From the NCBI GenBank assembly GCA_900768675.1, contig CAAGDT010000114.1:1-6451 (forward strand): a stretch of 6,451 nucleotides of DNA. The letters are read 5' to 3'. The notes under the pieces are model-generated. The model saw nothing but the letters and a program-made list of their open reading frames with translations. It ran no database searches and was not told where the DNA came from. Position numbers and translations under genes: made by a program. Origin of the DNA: Oscillospiraceae bacterium. Lineage in GTDB: Bacteria; Bacillota; Clostridia; Oscillospirales; Ruminococcaceae. Below, piece by piece: positions 1-4,908 of this stretch (the first letter of the stretch is position 1; every line of letters starts with the position of its first letter).

Positions 1-49
1 CTATAAGCTTATCCATCGCAAGAGCATATTCTTTCAGATTTAATTCCAT
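1..49 (-). CDS. 5' end of a third operon gene, unidentified (partial)
   Basis: Only the first 16 codons are visible (MELNLKEYALAMDKLI), and the gene runs off the left edge. The ATG at 49-47 is chosen because an AGGAG lies at 62-58 with 8 bases of spacing. An ATG four bases further upstream (53-51) would end at a TAA after 14 codons. The gene starts 24 bases after the stop of the GGDEF/EAL gene, on the same strand and with no terminator between, so it is probably the third member of the same operon. The visible residues suggest an amphipathic helix with no signal peptide, hence probably a cytosolic protein. That is too little to assign a family, and I do not recognise it. Confidence 0.72.
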   Translation of the reverse strand, partial: MELNLKEYALAMDKLI

Positions 50-57
50 ACATCGTT

Positions 58-62
58 CTCCT
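58..62 (-). promoter_or_regulatory. Ribosome binding site of the partial third gene
   Basis: AGGAG on the minus strand, 8 bases before the ATG at 49. It lies in the 24-base gap after the upstream gene's stop codon and decides the start of the partial gene over the alternative ATG at 53. Confidence 0.75.
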
Positions 63-73
63 TACCGATATAA

Positions 74-3000
74 TTAATTCTCTGTGCTTTTTTTGTCGGC
101 AGTAATCCCGTTATCCATAAGCTCCTCAAAATCCCCAACGGGAACAGGCTTTGCGAAATAGAAGCCCTGGACGGTGCTGCACTTGCTGTCACGGAGGAAA
201 TCCACCTGCTCTTCGGTTTCAACTCCCTCGCAGACAATAGAAATATTCATTTTATCAGCCATATCAATGACGCTTGAAAGCAGAATACCGCTTTTGTTCC
301 CCGCAGGATTTTCCGAGAGGAAGGACTTGTCGATTTTCAGTACGTCAACGGGCATTTTCTTAAGCATTGACAGCGAAGAATAGCCCGAACCGAAATCGTC
401 GATTGACATTCTGAATCCGCAGGTCTTGAGCTTTTCAAGAGTTTTTACCGCTTCATCCTCGTTTGCAAGGAAAACGCTTTCTGTAAGCTCAAGCTCCAAA
501 AGTCCCGGGTCAATGTTGTATTTTCTTACAACTTCATTGATTTTTTCCACGAAATTTCCGGTAAGCATATGTATTCTTGAAACGTTTACCGAAATCGGCA
601 CAACCGGTTTTCCCTCGTCAATTCTGTTCCTGAGGTAGCGGCAGACCTGCTCATAAACAAAGAAATCAATTTTAACGATAAAGCCGTTCTTTTCAAGCAG
701 AGGCACAAAGCTGTCCGGGCTTACAACCGTACCGTTGGGCTTTATCCAGCGGATAAGAGCCTCGGCTCCCACTATTTCAGTATTGTCAATTGAAACCTTT
801 GGCTGGAAATAAACCTTGAACTCGTTGTTGAGCAGGGCTTTTGCTGCATCAGCGGAAATCTCAACCGAGCGGTTAAGCTCCTCACGCATTTCCTTCCTAT
901 ATACAGCGCACTTGCCCACAAGGCTCTGCTTTGCGTATTTAAGGGCAAGATTAAGGTTATCGTATGCTGTATCGAAATCCATACCCGAAACAGCGTCGAA
1001 TATGAATGCAGCAGAGGAAATTCCGAAGCCCGTACTTCCGCCCGCAAGCTTCTCGTTGGCGGAAAACCTGCTTAGAAAGCCCTCGTAGGAGGAAATAATA
1101 CCGTCGCTGTATTCCCCGAAGGCACAGAACTTGTCAGCGGCAATCCTGCACACATACTTTATATTCTCCGAAAAGTATTTCAGCGCACCCGCATAGCTTT
1201 TCAGCATATTGTTGCCCGCCTCAAAGCCGAATTTGTTGTTGATGTAGCTGAAATTTGAAAAATCAGAAAAGAACATTATAAACCTGTCGCCGTCAAGGGC
1301 AGAGGAAACACATTCCTTTACCTGTCGGGAGAAGCAGTTGAAGTTCATAAGTCCGGTAAGGCTGTCGTAATTAGAGGCGTAGTCCGCAATCTCCTTTGCC
1401 TTGTCGAAATCCCTGAGCCTGCATAAATAGGAGAAAACAGTACGGGTAAGCTCCTTTAACGCCTTTGCCTGCTCGATTGACCAGAGATAGTGTGCAGAAC
1501 ATTCCTGAAAAGCTACCGTTCCGATAAGGCTTCCTCCCCTGAAATAACCGCAGACAAGAGCGCAGCGAACCTTATTTGAGAGCAAGTGGGCTGTAAAGGC
1601 GTTATCCTTAAGCCCGCTTTCGTCGGCAGAGTCAAAGGAAAAGATAAGGTTCTTGTCGAAACAGCTGCAAAGCTTATTCATTTCCTTTACTGTATATCTT
1701 ACCGAGTCATTTCTTGGCGGGTCTGTGTTCTTTGAATTCCAACAGTATGTATCACGGAAAACATTTGCGCTTTCGTCCGCTTCAGAAATTGTAATTCTTC
1801 CGATATTCAGATGCTTGCCTACCTTATTTATGAGACTGTTTACAGCGTCGTTTATGTCCCCGCCGCTTTCAGCAAGCTCAAAGGCGGAACCTAAAATATC
1901 ACTTTCAAAGCCGGACTGTCCCTTTACAAAATCAACGCCTCCGGAGTACCGCTCAACTCTCGGTACGGGCTTGCTTTCTGTAACAGCTTCTTCCCCGCTC
2001 TTGTAGAAATGGTAGCAGCTCTTACCGGAACGCTTTGAAGTATAAAGGGCTATATCAGCCTTTCTGTAAAGCTCGTCAAAGGTATCACCGTCTTGAGGAT
2101 AAAGGGCAATTCCAAGGCTTCCCGAAACCTTTACACCGTCGTCCTCAGAATAGAGAAGCTTGAAAATCTTGCAAAGGTCGTCTGCCTTTGACTCTATATG
2201 GGATTTCTGCTTAAGTCCGCGCAGAAATACTATGAATTCGTCGCCGCCTATTCTTCCTATAATGTCGTTGCTGCGGAAAAGGTCCTGCATTTCCTGCGCC
2301 AGCTCAACAAGCAGGCTGTCGCCAAAAAGGTGACCTAAGGTATCGTTTACCTGCTTGAAATTATCAACGTCAACTATTATAAAAGCGTCGTAGGTTTCCC
2401 TGCTGTCTGTACGCAGGCAGTTCTTTATAAGGGATTTTGTTGCGGCTTTATTGTAAAGCTTTGTTAGCGGGTCCCGCTCAGCCTTCTCGATAAGCCGCTG
2501 ATTTGCGCTTTTAAGGCCGCTAATGTCCTCGGTCTTTCCGACAGCACCTATGTATGCGTTGCTTATTCTGTCACGGATTGTCTTGTATGAAACCCTGTAC
2601 CACTTGTAGTCCGGGTCGTCGCCGCCCTTAAGCCGCATTTCAAAGGTACCCTTGTCTATGCCTGATTTTATGTTTGTGCATAGCTGCTCAAAGCTATCCT
2701 CGTCGTCCTCGCAGACAAAGCCGCCGCTTCTGAAGTACTGCTCAAAATCGTTAACAGAAAGCCTTTCGACAAAATTTCCGCCTATGTTCTTGTATGCCTT
2801 AAGGCAGTCATTGCTTACTCTGTACTCAAAGATATTGTCGGCGGATATGGACATTACCGACATCATCATGGCGTTAAGGTCAGAGCTTGCCTTTGCTGCG
2901 GCTGAAATATCGTTTATGTTATGGAAAATGCAGTTGAGAACATGCTCGCCACCGTCACTGAAGGCGCTTATCTCGGCGTGAAGGGTTATACGCTCCCCGT

Positions 3001-3286
3001 CAGCACGGCTTGCCTCAATGTCAAGGGAAAATTCGCTGCAATTATTTATAAGTGTGGCAATTTTGTCGGAAAGATAGGAGGAATACTTCCTGTCAATCAT
3101 TCTGAAGCCGTAATCATTGGGCTGAATATCAATGTATTCCGACTTTGTGCAGCCGAAAAGAGCGAAATACTTATCATTCGCCCATGTAAGACGGAACTGG
3201 GAGCCGTCGAACCTGAATATTACCGCTGCGCATGGCAGAACGGACAAGCACGCTCCTGAGTCGGTAGAGGATACAGCTGTGTACAT
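74..3286 (-). CDS. Bifunctional c-di-GMP enzyme: PAS-PAS-GGDEF-GAF-GGDEF(degenerate)-EAL, 1070 aa
   Basis: A predicted cytosolic enzyme of cyclic di-GMP turnover; no signal peptide or membrane segment is visible. Domains by rough residue position: PAS-like 12-130; a second PAS with a PAC-like end (KWYRVSYK...GAVGKTEDI) 145-256; GGDEF 265-430; GAF-like 462-625; a second, degenerate GGDEF 636-798; EAL 810-1055. The first GGDEF is complete: metal ligands near D306/D308, active site GGDEF 347-351, and an RxxD product-inhibition site at 338-341 with the canonical five-residue spacing. The second has AADKF (716-720) at the active site and should not make c-di-GMP. The EAL domain keeps E842-A-L, N901, E933, D963/D964, K984, E1020 and E1023 within its standard motifs, so phosphodiesterase activity is predicted. 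The start is supported by GGCGGTGAT nine bases upstream. The gene lies 16 bases after the transglutaminase-like gene, probably in one operon. The family call is secure; the net activity and the signal sensed are unknown. Confidence 0.95.
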   Translation of the reverse strand: MYTAVSSTDSGACLSVLPCAAVIFRFDGSQFRLTWANDKYFALFGCTKSEYIDIQPNDYGFRMIDRKYSSYLSDKIATLINNCSEFSLDIEASRADGERITLHAEISAFSDGGEHVLNCIFHNINDISAAAKASSDLNAMMMSVMSISADNIFEYRVSNDCLKAYKNIGGNFVERLSVNDFEQYFRSGGFVCEDDEDSFEQLCTNIKSGIDKGTFEMRLKGGDDPDYKWYRVSYKTIRDRISNAYIGAVGKTEDISGLKSANQRLIEKAERDPLTKLYNKAATKSLIKNCLRTDSRETYDAFIIVDVDNFKQVNDTLGHLFGDSLLVELAQEMQDLFRSNDIIGRIGGDEFIVFLRGLKQKSHIESKADDLCKIFKLLYSEDDGVKVSGSLGIALYPQDGDTFDELYRKADIALYTSKRSGKSCYHFYKSGEEAVTESKPVPRVERYSGGVDFVKGQSGFESDILGSAFELAESGGDINDAVNSLINKVGKHLNIGRITISEADESANVFRDTYCWNSKNTDPPRNDSVRYTVKEMNKLCSCFDKNLIFSFDSADESGLKDNAFTAHLLSNKVRCALVCGYFRGGSLIGTVAFQECSAHYLWSIEQAKALKELTRTVFSYLCRLRDFDKAKEIADYASNYDSLTGLMNFNCFSRQVKECVSSALDGDRFIMFFSDFSNFSYINNKFGFEAGNNMLKSYAGALKYFSENIKYVCRIAADKFCAFGEYSDGIISSYEGFLSRFSANEKLAGGSTGFGISSAAFIFDAVSGMDFDTAYDNLNLALKYAKQSLVGKCAVYRKEMREELNRSVEISADAAKALLNNEFKVYFQPKVSIDNTEIVGAEALIRWIKPNGTVVSPDSFVPLLEKNGFIVKIDFFVYEQVCRYLRNRIDEGKPVVPISVNVSRIHMLTGNFVEKINEVVRKYNIDPGLLELELTESVFLANEDEAVKTLEKLKTCGFRMSIDDFGSGYSSLSMLKKMPVDVLKIDKSFLSENPAGNKSGILLSSVIDMADKMNISIVCEGVETEEQVDFLRDSKCSTVQGFYFAKPVPVGDFEELMDNGITADKKSTEN

Positions 3287-3291
3287 AGAAT

Positions 3292-3300
3292 ATCACCGCC
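3292..3300 (-). promoter_or_regulatory. Ribosome binding site of the GGDEF/EAL gene
   Basis: GGCGGTGAT on the minus strand matches the 16S-complementary GGAGGTGAT at 8 of 9 positions and stands at normal distance from the ATG at 3286. It fills most of the 16-base gap after the TGA of the upstream gene. There is no room for a terminator or a separate promoter in that gap, which supports cotranscription. Confidence 0.75.
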
Positions 3301-3302
3301 TG

Positions 3303-4571
3303 TCATTTTAATTTAAGAGTAAGGAAATTATCACTGTAAGTAAGGTCCGGCTTATAGCATATTCTGATTTTATTCTTTCCGTTTTGAACAATTGAATAAA
3401 TCTGCTGCGTTTCGCCTTTATTGAGGGTATAAATTTTTTTCATTTTGCCGGTAGAGGGGTCATATCTGAAAATGCACTTAGAAGAGTTCAGATAGAACTT
3501 TCCGTCAATAAGCAAAAGCCTTGAAAAGCTGCTTGAATACCAGGTTTTGCCGTATTTATAGGTTTCCCTCGTTTTAGAGTTTCGGCTCAGATACCACCTT
3601 GTGTCAATGCTCTTTAACAGCGTGGATTTTCCCGTGGAGGGGTTATAGCGATATAAACCGCTGTATAATTTATTGCCGGAAGCGCTTGTACCCTTGCAGT
3701 AATACCATTTGCCGTCGTATTCGATAATCTGGGAGGTTACGTCCCGCCAGTAATAATTATCATATCGTGTATCGGCAGCCTTCGGAAAGCCCCCTACTAT
3801 TCTCCAGTTCCTGTGAAGCCCGGAGGATTTTTTTGCGGCGCTGTCGCTTAAAAGGAAGTTTTCGTGCATAACCTTTCCCGCAGCGTCATAGGACTTTCCG
3901 CTGTAATCGGAATAGGAAGCGTCGTCGGCAGTAAGGTCAACGTGATACCAGCTGTTTCCTATATTGACATAGTTCCAGGCATGATTCTGGGATTCGGAAA
4001 CTGCTGCGGTACATTGTATTCCCAGATAATTCTGAAGTATGTAGATGTATGCAAGAGTGTATCCCTGACACACTGCTTTTTTCTTTACAAGGCAGTCGTA
4101 TGCAGTATAGTTTTTTAAGGAATAGTCATATTCGCAGTTAAGAATTAGGTAATCATGGACAACAAGAGCCTTCTGCTCATCGGTCATATTGTCGTCAATT
4201 GCCGCAATTGCTTTTAAAGCCGCTTTATCCATTTCCTCCTGCATACTGCTTATTTCTTTTTCGGAATAAAGATAATCAAATAGTACGTAATACTTGTTAT
4301 TGCCGTACTTTATATTGAATGTGTTGCTGATGTAGAATAATTCGGGCTGAGAAACGTAGAAATTAAGAATATTTCTCTTCATTTCATCTTTTGACCAGCC
4401 GCCGTTATTAACATAACGGGTTATATCTATCATACCATTAAAATTCTCTACGCCTTCCGCCAGATATTCCTCAAAGCTTAAACCCGCTGCGTCGGTTTCA
4501 ATATCCGCTGCGGGAACTGCTGATATAAATACAAATACTGCAAGCAAAGTGCATACAAATTTTCTGAACAT
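3303..4571 (-). CDS. Secreted transglutaminase-like domain protein, 422 aa
   Basis: An exported protein with a papain-like transglutaminase-core fold. Residues 1-22 form a signal peptide (basic FRK, hydrophobic core, likely cleavage near AVPA-A or PAA-D); there is no lipobox, membrane anchor or sortase motif. The catalytic triad is visible: Cys168 in AVCQGY, His197 in NHAW and Asp212 in YHVDLT. About 130 residues precede the core. A Tyr/Trp-rich C-terminal part (270-422) contains two copies of a unit with D-G-K-(W/F)-Y followed by (Y/F)-R-Y-(N/D)-P-S-T-G-K, at about 286-315 and 356-376, resembling beta-propeller or DUF5050-like repeats. Bacterial members of this superfamily are often peptidases or cross-linking enzymes of cell-surface proteins or wall peptides; the substrate cannot be told. 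The start at 4571 is chosen over an in-frame ATG at 4643 because GGAGAAG lies just upstream, the signal peptide begins here, and the longer start overlaps the -10 box. First gene of the operon. Confidence 0.9.
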   Translation of the reverse strand: MFRKFVCTLLAVFVFISAVPAADIETDAAGLSFEEYLAEGVENFNGMIDITRYVNNGGWSKDEMKRNILNFYVSQPELFYISNTFNIKYGNNKYYVLFDYLYSEKEISSMQEEMDKAALKAIAAIDDNMTDEQKALVVHDYLILNCEYDYSLKNYTAYDCLVKKKAVCQGYTLAYIYILQNYLGIQCTAAVSESQNHAWNYVNIGNSWYHVDLTADDASYSDYSGKSYDAAGKVMHENFLLSDSAAKKSSGLHRNWRIVGGFPKAADTRYDNYYWRDVTSQIIEYDGKWYYCKGTSASGNKLYSGLYRYNPSTGKSTLLKSIDTRWYLSRNSKTRETYKYGKTWYSSSFSRLLLIDGKFYLNSSKCIFRYDPSTGKMKKIYTLNKGETQQIYSIVQNGKNKIRICYKPDLTYSDNFLTLKLK

Positions 4572-4575
4572 AAGT

Positions 4576-4582
4576 CTTCTCC
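4576..4582 (-). promoter_or_regulatory. Ribosome binding site of the transglutaminase-like gene
   Basis: GGAGAAG on the minus strand, with GGAG seven bases before the ATG at 4571. It decides this start over the in-frame ATG 24 codons upstream, which would add residues unlike a signal peptide. Confidence 0.8.
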
Positions 4583-4612
4583 AAAAAAATATTTCAAGTT
4601 TATCATACAGAT

Positions 4613-4627
4613 TTAACAACATGTTAA
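4613..4627. promoter_or_regulatory. Inverted repeat TTAACA-N3-TGTTAA, candidate operator
   Basis: A perfect 6-base inverted repeat with a 3-base centre (TTAACAACATGTTAA on the plus strand). It lies about 8-22 bases downstream of the start site expected from the proximal operon promoter. The position fits repressor binding that blocks initiation or early elongation. As RNA it would form only a weak AT-rich hairpin with a 3-base loop, so a DNA operator is the more likely reading. No regulator gene is visible in the window. Confidence 0.4.
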
Positions 4628-4641
4628 TACAGTTATAATAC

Positions 4642-4670
4642 ATTATACATTATTTTCCTGAATAAATCAA
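4642..4670 (-). promoter_or_regulatory. Proximal sigma-A type promoter (P1) of the minus-strand operon
   Basis: On the minus strand, TTGATT (4670-4665, 4 of 6 matches to consensus), a 17-base spacer and a perfect TATAAT (4647-4642). The expected start site is near 4635, giving a leader of about 64 bases before the ATG at 4571. The -10 box overlaps the longer alternative start codon, which argues against that start. Confidence 0.72.
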
Positions 4671-4673
4671 GAG

Positions 4674-4685
4674 TTTTGTGCAAAA
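4674..4685. repeat. 12-base element TTTTGTGCAAAA, copy 1
   Basis: A near-palindrome (TTTTG-TG-CAAAA) directly upstream of the P1 -35 box and overlapping the expected start of the distal promoter. It matches 11 of 12 bases of a second copy exactly 60 bases away (4734-4745). Possible regulator binding site; this is inference from repetition and position. Confidence 0.35.
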
Positions 4686-4692
4686 TACAGTA

Positions 4693-4721
4693 AATTTATG
4701 ATAAATGACTTAAAATGTCAA
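4693..4721 (-). promoter_or_regulatory. Possible distal promoter (P2) of the minus-strand operon
   Basis: On the minus strand, a perfect TTGACA (4721-4716), a 17-base spacer and TAAATT (4698-4693, 4 of 6). The predicted start is near 4686, about 115 bases before the ATG at 4571. The -35 and spacing are ideal but the -10 is weak, and AT-rich DNA produces such matches by chance, so this is less certain than P1. Confidence 0.38.
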
Positions 4722-4733
4722 TTATGAAATTAT

Positions 4734-4745
4734 TTTTGTGCCAAA
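4734..4745. repeat. 12-base element TTTTGTGCCAAA, copy 2
   Basis: Second copy of the element at 4674-4685, differing at one base, in the same orientation and 60 bases away. The two copies bracket the distal promoter. It overlaps the palindrome at 4737-4750. Confidence 0.35.
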
Positions 4746-4750
4746 GCACA
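4737..4750. repeat. Small inverted repeat TGTGC-CAAA-GCACA
   Basis: A perfect 5-base inverted repeat with a 4-base centre, between the divergent promoters and about 50 bases upstream of the purL -35 box. It is not followed by a T-run in a position that would make a terminator, so a protein binding site is more likely than a transcription stop. Confidence 0.3.
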
Positions 4751-4798
4751 TACATAATCCGACTTTAAATTGCAGGTTATCCAAAAATCAACTTTTCA

Positions 4799-4827
4799 TT
4801 GACAAATATACTGTATTGTGATAAAAT
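4799..4827 (+). promoter_or_regulatory. Sigma-A type promoter of purL with extended -10
   Basis: A perfect TTGACA (4799-4804), a 17-base spacer and TAAAAT (4822-4827, 5 of 6), with TG at 4819-4820 placed as in an extended -10 (TGnTAAAAT). Transcription should start near 4834, giving a purL leader of about 75 bases. This is the best promoter in the window and suggests high basal expression that is then regulated. Confidence 0.82.
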
Positions 4828-4836
4828 TAAATTGAT

Positions 4837-4856
4837 ATTTTGCGGCATTTTGCGCC
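4837..4856 (+). repeat. Tandem 10-base direct repeat at the purL start site
   Basis: ATTTTGCGGC and ATTTTGCGCC stand back to back and differ at one base. They begin a few bases after the expected transcription start. Two units one helical turn apart are typical of a site bound by a dimeric regulator, but the same bases also form most of the leader stem-loop at 4838-4863. Confidence 0.4.
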
Positions 4857-4863
4857 TGCAAAA
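4838..4863 (+). promoter_or_regulatory. Stem-loop 1 in the purL leader
   Basis: TTTTGC pairs with GCAAAA and GGC with GCC, around a 7-base loop with one bulged T, giving a 9-pair stem. It is followed by A-rich sequence and not a U-run, so it is not an intrinsic terminator on this strand. It may affect mRNA stability or be the target of a leader-binding factor. The pairing is seen by eye; no folding energy was computed. Confidence 0.45.
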
Positions 4864-4875
4864 AAAAGAAAAAGC

Positions 4876-4892
4876 CCGTGCTGAAAGCATGG
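4876..4892 (+). promoter_or_regulatory. Stem-loop 2 in the purL leader, covering part of the ribosome binding site
   Basis: CCGTGCT pairs with AGCATGG (seven pairs, one G-U) around a GAA loop. The last two G residues are the first two of the GGAGG Shine-Dalgarno sequence at 4891-4895, so the hairpin would partly hide the ribosome binding site. This fits translational control but could be incidental. Confidence 0.4.
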
Positions 4893-4900
4893 AGGAAAGG
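4891..4900 (+). promoter_or_regulatory. purL ribosome binding site
   Basis: GGAGGAAAGG precedes the ATG at 4909. GGAGG is 13 bases from the start, longer than usual, while AAAGG is 8 bases away. The start is nevertheless clear because translation from 4909 gives the expected PurL N-terminus. An ATG at 4889 is in another frame. Confidence 0.75.
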
Positions 4901-4908
4901 ACAACAAT

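Larger units (their letters stand above)
4572..4908. other. Divergent intergenic regulatory region, 337 bases without a gene
   Basis: This AT-rich spacer separates the minus-strand operon from purL. It holds two candidate promoters pointing left, one pointing right, an inverted repeat near the operon start site, a pair of 12-base repeats, a small hairpin-like palindrome and the structured purL leader, each listed separately. No coding sequence or known RNA family was recognised in it. The remaining AT-rich stretch, about 4751-4798, shows nothing I can name. Confidence 0.85.

Noticed and set aside
772..3259. Several 70-117 codon open frames on both strands across the GGDEF/EAL gene
   Set aside because: All overlap the 1070-codon gene, whose domains are continuous and recognisable. 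None has a convincing ribosome binding site or domain of its own.
3864..4118. An 84-codon plus-strand frame inside the transglutaminase-like gene
   Set aside because: It is antisense to the catalytic core of a real gene, and nothing in its translation is recognisable.
74..4571. A LapD/LapG-type inside-out signalling system
   Set aside because: The GGDEF/EAL protein has no membrane segments or periplasmic domain, its EAL is catalytically intact where LapD's is not, and the exported protein carries extra regions not typical of LapG. Only a loose analogy remains.
4572..4643. N-terminal extension of the transglutaminase-like protein to an in-frame ATG at 4643
   Set aside because: That ATG overlaps the TATAAT box and so would not be transcribed from P1. 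The added residues are not signal-peptide-like, whereas the ATG at 4571 has a good ribosome binding site and begins a classic signal peptide.
4828..4908. Purine or other known riboswitch in the purL leader
   Set aside because: The leader is only about 75 bases, has no three-way junction or recognised conserved core, and shows no terminator hairpin followed by a T-run.
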